The translations under genes and the position numbers were made by a program. A stretch of 36,158 nucleotides of DNA from an uncultured Collinsella sp. Its GTDB lineage: Bacteria; Actinomycetota; Coriobacteriia; Coriobacteriales; Coriobacteriaceae. Location of the stretch: positions 1 through 36,158 of the forward strand of contig CAJMBB010000004.1 in assembly GCA_905211615.1 (NCBI GenBank), written 5' to 3'. Shown here piece after piece: positions 1 through 8,738 of the stretch; the stretch's first letter is position 1, and the number at the start of each line of letters is the position of its first letter. The notes below the pieces were generated by a model. It saw nothing but the letters and a program-made list of their open reading frames with translations, had not been told where the DNA came from and did not search any database.

Positions 1-727
1 CCTGACCTGTGGCGATGGCGTAGTAGCACAGCAGCCACGATGCGCCAGTCGCAATGCCCGATGCCGCGAGAAATACGAGTTCGTAGCGGTCTACGTGCAC
101 GGCTTGGCCCATCTTGCCTTTAGCTGCCACGATTGCCCATGCCATAACCAGTACCACACAGGTACGGATTGCCGTGGCCAGGTTGGACTCGACGCCTTCG
201 ATGCCAACCTTGGCAAGGATGGACGTGAGCGCTGCGAACACGGCGGCGCCGAGGGCGTAAGCGAGCCAGGTCCGGTCTTGCTGCCGCTCGGGTCCGGCAG
301 ACTGCTTCTTCTCGATCATTAAAAACGTGCCGAGGGTGATGACAGCAGTTCCCACGAGCTTAACCGCAAGGTTGCTCGTCTCGCCAAAAAGCACGATGGC
401 GATCAGTGCAGCGAGTACGGTGCTCATCTTGTCGACCGGTACGACCTTATTGACGTCTCCGATGCCCAACGCCTTAAAGTAACAGATCCACGAAGCACCG
501 GTAGCGAGTCCCGAGAGGACGAGAAAGAGCCAAGATCTGGGTTCGATGCTGCCGATGGTTCCAATGGATCCAGAAATGCCCGCCATTGCCCAGGCGAAAA
601 CGAGCACCACGCAGGTGCGAATGGCCGTCGCGACATCGGAGTCGGTCTGCTTGATGCCGCATTTGGCCAGGACAGATGTGATGCCGGCAAAGAAAGCCGA
701 CACAAATGCTGCTGCGACCCACGACAC
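1..727 (-). CDS. EamA/DMT-family permease, C-terminus beyond window
   Basis: Inner-membrane permease of the drug/metabolite transporter (EamA) family; substrate not predictable. The gene is cut by the window edge, leaving about 242 codons. Two homologous halves are visible: the segment LATAIRTCVVLV in the second half repeats VATAIRTCVVLV of the first, and ATGASW also occurs twice, as expected of the internally duplicated EamA fold. Hydrophobic helices alternate with short loops throughout, and a charged linker (IEKKQSAGPERQQD) separates the halves. I chose the GTG at 727 because a GGGGAGG ribosome-binding site lies about 8 bases upstream. The frame stays open further upstream but offers no better start. 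Other overlapping frames here are shadows. Confidence 0.8.
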   Translation of the reverse strand, partial: MSWVAAAFVSAFFAGITSVLAKCGIKQTDSDVATAIRTCVVLVFAWAMAGISGSIGTIGSIEPRSWLFLVLSGLATGASWICYFKALGIGDVNKVVPVDKMSTVLAALIAIVLFGETSNLAVKLVGTAVITLGTFLMIEKKQSAGPERQQDRTWLAYALGAAVFAALTSILAKVGIEGVESNLATAIRTCVVLVMAWAIVAAKGKMGQAVHVDRYELVFLAASGIATGASWLLCYYAIATGQ

Positions 728-1177
728 GGGTGAAATGCCTCCCCAAAGAACGACCGCGCCAGATTTACGGCGCTCGTCCGATGATACCGTCCCGCCATGA
801 AGCTTTGATATCGCTGTGGTGAGACAGGGGCCATAGTTCGAGAGGGCATTTGGTTAAGGCTCGAATCGAAGGTGAATGGTTTTCCGCGAAGTGAACGAGT
901 AAATCTGGACCCCTGGAACATGCACACTTTTTTCGAACAAAACTGCAGGATTCTTAGACAAAAACCGCAGGAATTGAGTCCTTAAAAATGTCGATGCTAC
1001 AGGGCACTGTTTTTACTCGTTCACTTCTCGGAAAAGTATTCACCTTCGATATGCTGACGGTGTCTTTTTGGTTGCCAAGAACTAGACGGCCTGCTGTGAG
1101 GGGCGGTGGTGACGCTATGCCGCCTTGTTTCATTGAAAAAATAAGCGGGGTACCACCTAAGCTTTTTTAGCTGTCGA
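728..1177. other. Gene-free stretch of 450 bases
   Basis: No convincing gene. It holds the leader of the EamA gene (728-864), a long imperfect inverted repeat (865-1050) and about 125 bases of AT-richer DNA next to the 3' end of the ABC permease gene. T-runs occur near 1135 and 1165, but I see no strong terminator hairpin. Short open frames starting inside the two arms (near 927 and 988) encode related peptides sharing FTRSL and FTFD. This follows from the arms being repeats of each other and is not evidence of a gene. Confidence 0.6.
865..1050. repeat. Long imperfect inverted repeat, arms about 64-70 bp
   Basis: The arm at about 865-932 is the diverged reverse complement of the arm at about 986-1050. 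The best-kept blocks are GTGAACGAGTAAA on the left against TTTACTCGTTCAC on the right, and ATCGAAGGTGAAT against ATTCACCTTCGAT. The centre (933-985) contains a second, direct duplication of about 20 bases (AAAACTGCAGGA and AAAACCGCAGGA). No transposase is adjacent. It could be a decayed non-autonomous element or a repeat inserted twice in opposite orientation. Confidence 0.7.
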
Positions 1178-1876
1178 TTACAGATCGCGTACTCGATAAA
1201 CCTTGGTGCTGACAGCGCAGCTGATTGCACATAGTGCGAGCGCCAGTACTGCAATTCCTGCACACAGACAGCCAAGGACGGCGGGATCGGGATTCGCTCC
1301 GGCAATCGACATGAGCCAGTTGCTAATGGGGTTGGAGGAGCTCAGCGTGGCCATGGCAAGGCATCCGAGCATGGCAAACAGGCCAACGGATAGGCGCAGC
1401 GCCTCCATGTGTCCAAATCGAAAGAACAGTGGCTGCGCCAAAAACACCATCATGAGGGAGATGAGCATCGATGCTGCCGAGGCGATTGCGATTTCAAAGA
1501 CCGTCTGTCCTGTCGAAGGAATGCCCGCGCTGTTGAAGAGCGGGATGGCGACGACACTCAAAAGCGTAGCTGCACATGCCATGACGGCGGAGAAGACAAT
1601 AACGCTCAGGTAGCGTGCACAGATGATGTCTTTGCGCGAGAAGGGCAGCGTTGCCCGGTAGCGCTCCCAACCGTTTTGATTGTCGAAACCGGCCAGTGAG
1701 TTCATGACTATGATGGGCGACATGGCGCTGACCGCGCAGGCGCCGGCGCTCATGCCGGAATCGCCATCCGACGCGTTGGCAAGGGTTAGCACGACGAAGA
1801 TGAACAAGCCGACGCCCGCACAACTCGGGATAAGCGAGCGAGCGATGGCGAGCTCGGACATAAAGGCGCGTTTCAT
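1178..1876 (-). CDS. ABC-2 type transporter permease
   Basis: Integral membrane subunit of an ABC transporter, 232 residues with about six hydrophobic segments and almost no soluble domain. It resembles the small ABC-2 permeases that follow GntR-ATPase pairs. The segment NQNGWERYRATLPFSRKDIICARY, near residues 66-90, is the typical cytoplasmic loop of this family (an E-R-x3-LP-x-sR pattern). Its ATG overlaps the stop of the upstream ATPase gene by four bases (ATGA), so the two are translationally coupled. GAAAGGGG lies about 8 bases upstream. The substrate is unknown; relatives handle peptide antibiotics or envelope stress. Confidence 0.85.
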   Translation of the reverse strand: MKRAFMSELAIARSLIPSCAGVGLFIFVVLTLANASDGDSGMSAGACAVSAMSPIIVMNSLAGFDNQNGWERYRATLPFSRKDIICARYLSVIVFSAVMACAATLLSVVAIPLFNSAGIPSTGQTVFEIAIASAASMLISLMMVFLAQPLFFRFGHMEALRLSVGLFAMLGCLAMATLSSSNPISNWLMSIAGANPDPAVLGCLCAGIAVLALALCAISCAVSTKVYRVRDL

Positions 1877-2754
1877 TTCGAAGCCCCTTTCAGCGTGAGG
1901 CGAAGATAGTCATCAATGGTTGCCCGATCGCAGGGAATCTCGGGGAAGGCCTCGAGCGTTTCGCAACGGTTGGGCACGAGCACGTCCACGCTATAGGCGT
2001 GGTGGACGGCACGGGCGCCTTCGACGCAAGCCATAAGCTCGGCGGCCTGTGCTTGGGTGCAGTGGGCGATGCCGGCGCGGTCGGTAATGTCCTCGCGCGG
2101 CAGGTCAAAAATAATCGAGCCATTATCGATGCAGATGACGCGATCAGCGGTGCGATCGAGGTCGGACGTAATGTGGCTCGAGAGTAACACGCTGTGCTGG
2201 CCGTCGGCGACAAAGGCAAGCAGCTCATCAAGCAGTTCCTCGCGTGCCATGGGATCGAGGCCCGCGGTGGCTTCGTCCAAAACGAGCAGCTTGGCCTCGT
2301 GGCTGAGCGCGCAGGCAAGCTGCAGCTTCATGCCCATGCCGCGGGAGAGGTCCTTGACCTTTGCCTTGGGATCGAGGCCAAATTGGCTGATGAATCCGGC
2401 GAACGTTTCGCGGTCCCACGTGGGGTACGCCGGGCCTACGAGCGACTCGATCTGGCCCACCTTGAGCGTGGAGGGGAAGGGGCACGTGTCCAGGACAAGG
2501 CCGACACGAGTGCGCAGACAACGCTGCGCTTCATCGGGCGCGTCGGCGCCACAGCGTTGCCCAAACAGGTGCACCTCGCCGGCATCGAGTTTGATAAGCC
2601 CAAGCGCGGCTCGAATCGTCGTTGTTTTGCCGGCACCGTTGGCACCCACAAAGCCGACAATCTGGCCGGGCTCCACAGCGAGCGTGACATCACGCAGCGA
2701 AAAATGGTCACTCACACGGCGTGAGATGCCTTTGAGTTCTAGCAAGTTTTGCAT
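1873..2754 (-). CDS. ABC transporter ATP-binding protein
   Basis: Cytoplasmic ATPase subunit (293 residues) that would power the adjacent permease. Walker A is GANGAGKT at residues 37-44. The signature is LSRGMGMKLQ, the LSRG variant common in ABC-2 type exporters regulated by GntR proteins. Walker B and the D-loop read LLVLDEATAGLD, and a switch histidine follows in LLSSHI. The C-terminal 80 residues form a small extra domain, as in YtrB-like ATPases. It lies 23 bases after the GntR gene and overlaps the permease gene by four bases, so the three form one operon. Confidence 0.93.
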   Translation of the reverse strand: MQNLLELKGISRRVSDHFSLRDVTLAVEPGQIVGFVGANGAGKTTTIRAALGLIKLDAGEVHLFGQRCGADAPDEAQRCLRTRVGLVLDTCPFPSTLKVGQIESLVGPAYPTWDRETFAGFISQFGLDPKAKVKDLSRGMGMKLQLACALSHEAKLLVLDEATAGLDPMAREELLDELLAFVADGQHSVLLSSHITSDLDRTADRVICIDNGSIIFDLPREDITDRAGIAHCTQAQAAELMACVEGARAVHHAYSVDVLVPNRCETLEAFPEIPCDRATIDDYLRLTLKGASK

Positions 2755-2777
2755 GGTATAGCCTTTCTTGCAGATGG

Positions 2778-3158
2778 CTACTGCATGGTTTCGGGGGCTA
2801 CCAGGTCGAGCATCTCGTGCAGTTTGTCGCGCGTGACACCCAGGGTTTCGGCTTGGCTTGCCGCTTTCGCAAGCAGGTCTTCGATATGGCAGAGCTGGTT
2901 TTCGCGCAAAAGCTCCTGGTTGCCCTCGGCGACAAAACAGCCCTTGCCCTGCACGGTGCAGATAAACCCGAGCTGCTCCAGGTCGGCGTAGGCGCGCTTA
3001 GTGGTGATGACGCTCACGCCAAGATCGCTCGCGAGCGCTCGGATGCTGGGGAGTTTGGCTCCCGTAGCGAGCGTGCCCGAAAGGATTTGAGTTTTGACCT
3101 GCGAGGATATCTGCTCGTAGATGGGCTTGTCGCTCGAATTGGATAGGATGATGTCCAC
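2778..3158 (-). CDS. GntR-family (YtrA-type) transcriptional regulator
   Basis: Short DNA-binding regulator of 126 residues: an N-terminal winged helix (about residues 10-75, with PIYEQISSQVKTQILSG and KLPSIRALASDLGVS typical of GntR) and only a short helical tail, as in the YtrA subfamily. The start is GTG at 3158 with AAGGAG 7 bases upstream. It is the first gene of an operon with an ABC ATPase and permease, which YtrA-type regulators usually repress. A palindrome covers its promoter (3186-3219), which suggests autoregulation. The ligand is unknown. Confidence 0.92.
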   Translation of the reverse strand: MDIILSNSSDKPIYEQISSQVKTQILSGTLATGAKLPSIRALASDLGVSVITTKRAYADLEQLGFICTVQGKGCFVAEGNQELLRENQLCHIEDLLAKAASQAETLGVTRDKLHEMLDLVAPETMQ

Positions 3159-3185
3159 AGCGGCTCCTTAGCTGTTGGGCTACAC

Positions 3186-3236
3186 GTGTATATAACCGGT
3201 AAGCACAGTATATATACACTATGCACAGTTATGCAA
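3186..3236 (-). promoter_or_regulatory. Promoter and palindromic operator of the GntR-ABC operon
   Basis: On the minus strand TTGCAT (3231-3236) and TATACT (3207-3212) are separated by 18 bases, a good sigma-70-type promoter reading into the GntR gene. A dyad GTGTATATA (3186-3194) and TATATACAC (3211-3219) overlaps the -10 box and the transcription start area. A GntR dimer bound there would block transcription. Function is inferred from position and symmetry. Confidence 0.65.
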
Positions 3237-3237
3237 G

Positions 3238-3258
3238 AGGCAAATAGGGACTGTCCGC
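3238..3258 (+). repeat. Possible half of a GGGAC-type palindrome
   Basis: GAGGCAAATAGGGACTGTCC resembles the 5' half of the palindrome at 20651 (GAGGCAAAGGGACAG), but the matching 3' arm is missing. It abuts the three-palindrome array and may be a decayed copy. Confidence 0.35.
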
Positions 3259-3268
3259 CCGTTCATTC

Positions 3269-3485
3269 ATCTCAATCTGTAACATCTGGAACCGATTTGG
3301 ACGGCTACCTGTTACAGATTGAGATTTTACTGGCGGGCCCCACCTGGTTGTCTCGATCTGTAACAACTGGAGAAGATTTTGGCTGCTAGATGTTATAGAT
3401 CGAGACATTGGCCACCTGTCTATCCTTATATCTCAATCTGTAACAGATAGACCCGTTTTGAGTGGCTAGATGTTACAGATCGAGA
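3269..3485. repeat. Array of three 57-bp palindromic repeats
   Basis: Three units at 3269-3325, 3350-3406 and 3431-3485. Each begins with TCTC(A/G)ATCTGTAACA and ends with its reverse complement, TGTTA(C/T)AGAT(T/C)GAGA. The roughly 25-base interiors are also related (shared CTGG, GATTT or GTTTT, GGC and GCTA blocks), so each unit is an oriented repeat. The units start 81 and 80 bases apart with unrelated spacers of about 24 bases. The array fills the gap between the divergent GntR operon and prfC. It may be a REP-like element cluster or a multi-site operator. Confidence 0.85.
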
Positions 3486-3577
3486 CAAACTGCTGCGGAG
3501 TGCCGCCATCGACTGCTACCCCAGGCCCCAACTGATGAATTTGTCCTGATAGGTGTCCTAGAGCGGGATTTCGCGGC

Positions 3578-3583
3578 TACAAT
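3578..3583 (+). promoter_or_regulatory. Candidate -10 box for prfC
   Basis: TACAAT lies 47 bases before the chosen prfC start. The -35 region (TGTCCT near 3555) is weak, so this is tentative. Confidence 0.35.
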
Positions 3584-3630
3584 AATACGGTTACAACGAC
3601 GTAATGCACTCAATGCAAGAAAGGATCCGC

Positions 3631-5244
<1,614 letters not shown>

Positions 5245-5249
5245 CGCAT

Positions 5250-5281
5250 CGGCGCGGTGGCCCTGCGGGACTGCCGCGCCG
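5250..5281 (+). terminator. Hairpin after prfC
   Basis: CGGCGCGG pairs with CCGCGCCG across a GC-rich loop, followed by GTTTGCTTGCCTT. The T-tract is imperfect, so it is a weak terminator candidate. Confidence 0.5.
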
Positions 5282-5286
5282 TTTGC

Positions 5287-5315
5287 TTGCCTTATGCCGT
5301 GTGAGCGGCTATTAT
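5287..5315 (+). promoter_or_regulatory. Promoter of the queuosine-precursor transporter gene
   Basis: TTGCCT (5287-5292), a 17-base spacer and TATTAT (5310-5315) form a good sigma-70-like promoter about 85 bases before the start at 5401. The transcribed leader can fold a 7-bp stem (CGAGCAG with CTGCTCG, about 5345-5375). I could not match it to a preQ1 riboswitch. Confidence 0.55.
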
Positions 5316-5400
5316 ACCCACCGTCGTCTCAAGACCGAGGCGTCCGAGCAGTTCGGGTCCGATATCCTGCTCGTTAAACCTAAAACCAAAGGAGTACATA

Positions 5401-6123
5401 ATGATCAAGAAGGTCATGGAGGACTACAAGGTCCTGTTGCGGAGCATTCCCGCGGCAACGGTTTCGCTGTTTTTCGTGAGCGTCATCATGATGAACCTGC
5501 TGGCCAACAAAGAGCTTATCAGCCTGCCGTATCTGGCACTCGATTGCGGCTTTGTGGTGAGCTGGGTTTCGTTTTTGTGCCAGGACATGATCTGCAAGCG
5601 CTTTGGCGCCAAGGCATCCATCAAAATCTCTATTCTCGCACTGGCGGTCAACCTCGCCGTGAGCCTGTGCTTTTGGGCATGCTCGCTCACGCCCGGCATG
5701 TGGGGCGCCTACTACGACACGGGCATGATCGAGGTCAACAGCGCCCTTAACGCCACCATCGGCGGCACCTGGTACGTGGTGCTGGGCTCTTCGCTGGCAA
5801 TGCTCGTTTCTGCCGTGGTTAATTCCACGCTCAACCAGTCGCTCGGTCGTATGCTCAAAAAGAATAACTTTGCGAGCTTCGCCTTCCGCTCCTATGTGTC
5901 CACGGGTGTTGGCCAGTTTATCGACAACTTGGTCTTTGCCATTGTGGTGAGCCACACGTTCTTTGGTTGGACCTGGGTGCAGGTCCTTATGTGCTCGCTG
6001 ACCGGCGCTGTCGCCGAGCTGCTGTGTGAGGTCTTCCTGAGCCCCGTGGGCTACAAGGTCGTGCGTGGCTGGGAGCGTGAGAACGTGGGCTCCGAGTACC
6101 TCGAGCGCCACGCAACCGCCTAA
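5401..6123 (+). CDS. Queuosine precursor transporter, YhhQ/VUT family
   Basis: Integral membrane importer of the vitamin-uptake-like (Vut_1, YhhQ) family. Family members take up queuine precursors such as preQ0 or preQ1 for tRNA queuosine synthesis. At 240 residues with about six hydrophobic helices it has the usual length. Family hallmarks are the early polar-membrane segment (MNLLANKELISLP), LCQDMICKRFGAKAS after helix 2, and FRSYVSTGVGQFIDNLVFAIV near residue 165. The ATG is preceded by AAAGGAG. The next gene starts 9 bases downstream, so the two are probably cotranscribed. No other queuosine genes are in the window. Confidence 0.88.
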   Translation: MIKKVMEDYKVLLRSIPAATVSLFFVSVIMMNLLANKELISLPYLALDCGFVVSWVSFLCQDMICKRFGAKASIKISILALAVNLAVSLCFWACSLTPGMWGAYYDTGMIEVNSALNATIGGTWYVVLGSSLAMLVSAVVNSTLNQSLGRMLKKNNFASFAFRSYVSTGVGQFIDNLVFAIVVSHTFFGWTWVQVLMCSLTGAVAELLCEVFLSPVGYKVVRGWERENVGSEYLERHATA

Positions 6124-6132
6124 GGAGCAAGT

Positions 6133-6813
6133 ATGCGGGTTTTGATCACGGGCGCTTCGGGCGGTATCGGAGCCGCATGCGTGCAGCGTTTTTTGGACGA
6201 GGGCCACGAGGTCGTGGGCTTTGATCTTTTGCCGGCGGCGATTGAACACGAGCGCTACCGCCATCTGATTGTTGATGTCCGCGAGCCGGACGCGTTTCCA
6301 GACGATCTTGAACCTCAGGTAATCGTGAACGTTGCCGGTACGCAGGATTCGGCTGACGACATCGCCGCCAACCTGTATGGCACCATCAACGTGACCGAGC
6401 GCTACGCCTTTGCGGGGGAGGGGCTTGCCGCCAAGCCGGCGCCGGCTATCCAATCCGTGGTCAATGTGGGGTCGGCGAGTGGGCATACGGGATCGGAGTT
6501 TCCTGCCTATGCTGCCAGCAAGGGCGGCGTTATCGCCTACACCAAGAACCTTGCAAACCGTCTGGCGCCGCAGGCTATCGCCAACAGTGTGGACCCGGGT
6601 GGCGTTATCACGCCGCTCAACCGTTGCGTGATGGAAGACGAACACCTGTGGAACCAGATTATGGAGCTCACGCCGCTTAAGCGCTGGGCCACCGCCCAAG
6701 AGATCGCCGAGTGGATCTACTTTGTGGGCGTGACCAACCGGTTTATGACCGGGCAGAGTCTGTTGATCGATGGCGGCGAGGCTGGCCGCACACAATTTAT
6801 ATGGCCCGAATAG
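6133..6813 (+). CDS. Short-chain dehydrogenase/reductase (SDR)
   Basis: NAD(P)-dependent oxidoreductase of the classical SDR family, 226 residues. The Rossmann glycine motif is TGASGGIG (residues 7-14). NVAG is the structural NAG motif. The catalytic Ser and the YAASK (YxxxK) pair follow in the usual order, and the C-terminus has the MTGQSLLIDGGE strand of FabG-like enzymes. The substrate is not predictable. AAGGAG precedes the ATG. It follows the YhhQ-type gene by 9 bases and is followed by a strong terminator. Confidence 0.9.
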   Translation: MRVLITGASGGIGAACVQRFLDEGHEVVGFDLLPAAIEHERYRHLIVDVREPDAFPDDLEPQVIVNVAGTQDSADDIAANLYGTINVTERYAFAGEGLAAKPAPAIQSVVNVGSASGHTGSEFPAYAASKGGVIAYTKNLANRLAPQAIANSVDPGGVITPLNRCVMEDEHLWNQIMELTPLKRWATAQEIAEWIYFVGVTNRFMTGQSLLIDGGEAGRTQFIWPE

Positions 6814-6814
6814 G

Positions 6815-6850
6815 AAACGCGCCCGGCGGAAAGCCGTCGGGCGCGTTTTT
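6815..6850. terminator. Bidirectional terminator between the SDR gene and ung
   Basis: An approximately 14-bp GC-rich stem (ACGCGCCCGGCGG with CCGTCGGGCGCGT) ends in TTTTT on the plus strand, with A-residues on its other side. It separates two convergent genes and probably serves both. Confidence 0.85.
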
Positions 6851-6863
6851 GATGTATCGATTT

Positions 6864-7589
6864 TTAGCCGAGGCAAGTCCAGTTGACGGGGGTCGAGCCG
6901 TGCTGTTCGAGTAGCCGATTGGCTGCCGAGAAGGGACGCGATCCCATAAAGGCGGGGAGTTCTGCCGTGGCGCGGTTGGCCGAAAGCGGCGAGGGGTGCG
7001 TGGAGGCCAGGCAGGACTTGTCGGTTGCTTTGCCCGTGCCAGTTGCGACGAGCTTATCTTCGACCATCTGCTGGGCAAAGCGGCCCCATGCCAAAAAGAC
7101 AACCGGTTGGGGCAGCTGACAGCAGCGCTCGATAACGTAGTCGGTGAGCGTGTTCCAGCCAAGCTTGGCGTGCGAGTTAGCGGCATGCTCGCGCACGGTG
7201 AGCGTAGTGTTGAGGAGCAGGACGCCCTGTTGTGCCCATGGTGTTAGATCTCCCGTGGCGGGAATGGGACAACCCAGATCGGCTTTGAGTTCCTTATAGA
7301 TGTTGCGCAGACTCGGCGGCAACTTGGTTTGCGTTGCGGGGACCGAGAACGACAGCCCCATGGCCTGGTTGGGTTCGTGATAGGGGTCTTGACCCAAGAT
7401 GACAACCTTGACCTGGTTGGCCGGCGTGTAGGCGAGGGCATTGAGGATGTCGTCTTGTGCCGGGTAGATAGTCTGCTCGGCACGCAAAAGGGCGATGCGC
7501 TCGAGCAGCTGGTTCGTAGTGTCACGTACCGGCTGCGGCGCATCGCCCAACCAAGTTGCTATGTTGCGGTCGCGGGTTGCGGTGTCCAT
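6864..7589 (-). CDS. ung: Uracil-DNA glycosylase, family 1
   Basis: Removes uracil from DNA as the first step of base-excision repair; acts on the chromosome. It has 241 residues, the normal UNG length. The water-activating loop is GQDPYH (residues 66-71, catalytic Asp68). LLLNTTLTVR carries the uracil-binding Asn, and the minor-groove loop is HPSPLS (from His198). MGLSFSVP and the proline-rich PPSLRNIYKEL segments also match UNG. AAAGGAG precedes the ATG. The gene ends against the terminator shared with the SDR gene. Confidence 0.97.
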   Translation of the reverse strand: MDTATRDRNIATWLGDAPQPVRDTTNQLLERIALLRAEQTIYPAQDDILNALAYTPANQVKVVILGQDPYHEPNQAMGLSFSVPATQTKLPPSLRNIYKELKADLGCPIPATGDLTPWAQQGVLLLNTTLTVREHAANSHAKLGWNTLTDYVIERCCQLPQPVVFLAWGRFAQQMVEDKLVATGTGKATDKSCLASTHPSPLSANRATAELPAFMGSRPFSAANRLLEQHGSTPVNWTCLG

Positions 7590-7677
7590 GGGGCTCCTTT
7601 ATGGCAGATGCTCTGTTGGCATCTATTGTAAAGGCGCACCGGTTGCCTTTATGCCGCGGCTGCATGAAGAGCGGGGT

Positions 7678-8580
7678 CTACGAGGCGCGCTCGGGCGCTC
7701 CTGCCATACGAGCGCGTCCATGTGCGCGGAGGCACGGAAGCTCGACGGTTGCCACCATGACGCCGGTGAGGATGAGGGCGGCGCCAAAGAAGGCGATGGG
7801 GCTCAGGACCTCGCCAACCAAGAAGAACGAAAAGACGGCGGAGCAGACCGGCTCGAGCGAGAAGGCGAAGCCAGTGGTCTCGGCGGGCACGTGGGGCTGC
7901 ACGAGCGTCTGGGTGATAAAGCCGTAGGCAGAGCAGATGAGCGCGAGGGCAACGACGACCACGATCTCGCTGGGCGCACTGGGAAGTGTGAAACCGCCAA
8001 AGACGCATGCGGCAATGCCCGAGAACAGGCCGCCAAAGCCCAGCTGCCAAACGCCCAGGGACAGCGGATCGACTTCTTCGACAAACCGCTTGGCGACAAT
8101 GATGTGTCCGGCGTAGACAAAGGCGGAGAGCAGCATGATGAGCGCGCCCGGGTTCAGGCTGGTGAAGTCGGCGCCCGAGAGCAGCAACATACCGCAGGTG
8201 ACGATGGCGGTGCCGACGAGCACTTTGCGCTCGGGGGCGCGGCGCAGCAGGGCGGCGTTGGCAAACGGCACGATTACGACCGTCAGGCTCTGCAAAAAGC
8301 CGGCAGTGGAGGCAGAGGTGAGGCTGGAGCCCAGGCACATGCAAGTGAGCTCGGTTGCCATAATGGCGCCGATGATGGCGGCACGGACCATAAGGTCGCG
8401 GTTGATGCGGAAAGCGCGCTTGTGGAAGAGCAACAGGCAGGCCACAAAGGCGATGATGCAGCGTAGCGCGACGATGCTCGTGGCGTTCATGCTGTCCATG
8501 CCGATCTTCATGAGGGGATACGAAAAGCCCCATGCGACGGGAACGGAAAATGAGAGCGCGATTGCTTTTTTGCGATCCAT
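7678..8580 (-). CDS. EamA/DMT-family permease
   Basis: Inner-membrane permease of the EamA family with two repeated halves and about ten hydrophobic helices over 300 residues, the normal full length. It starts MDRKKAIALSFSVPVAWGFSYPLMKIG, typical of the first EamA helix, and AAAAGGAG precedes the ATG. The substrate is unknown. It is divergent from a LysR gene 158 bases away, the usual arrangement for a LysR-controlled exporter. A short stem (TAAAGGC with GCCTTTA, 7629-7651) lies just past its stop. It is not closely similar to the EamA gene at the window start. Confidence 0.9.
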   Translation of the reverse strand: MDRKKAIALSFSVPVAWGFSYPLMKIGMDSMNATSIVALRCIIAFVACLLLFHKRAFRINRDLMVRAAIIGAIMATELTCMCLGSSLTSASTAGFLQSLTVVIVPFANAALLRRAPERKVLVGTAIVTCGMLLLSGADFTSLNPGALIMLLSAFVYAGHIIVAKRFVEEVDPLSLGVWQLGFGGLFSGIAACVFGGFTLPSAPSEIVVVVALALICSAYGFITQTLVQPHVPAETTGFAFSLEPVCSAVFSFFLVGEVLSPIAFFGAALILTGVMVATVELPCLRAHGRARMAGAPERAS

Positions 8581-8703
8581 GGGACTCCTTTTGTTACAGA
8601 ACGGTTTCGTAAAAAGGATTCTGCTCCCAGATGTGGATGTAGTAAAGCGAATGTATCTTCAGTATGATTAAGAAACGCTAACGTAGTCAGAAAAAGCTCT
8701 GGC

Positions 8704-8713
8704 AAAACGTTTT
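8704..8713. promoter_or_regulatory. Small perfect palindrome upstream of the LysR gene
   Basis: AAAACGTTTT is a perfect 10-bp palindrome 25 bases before the LysR start, in the gap shared with the EamA permease gene. It could be an operator half or chance. No clear T-N11-A LysR box was found in this gap. Confidence 0.25.
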
Positions 8714-8738
8714 ACGGCTGCATTGATGCGGAGGCACG

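Noticed and set aside
424..1170. Small genes starting within the inverted-repeat arms near 927 and 988
   Set aside because: The related peptides come from the repeated DNA itself; no ribosome-binding site, and one overlaps the EamA gene.
3269..3485. CRISPR array
   Set aside because: Only three units, each a long palindrome with a variable interior, no cas genes, and spacers of 24 bases; it does not fit.
5316..5400. preQ1 riboswitch before the queuosine-precursor transporter
   Set aside because: A stem is present, but the conserved loop and tail of preQ1 classes could not be matched.
5380..6876. Open frame of 498 codons opposite the YhhQ-type and SDR genes
   Set aside because: Covers two well-supported genes and an intergenic terminator; no family resemblance.
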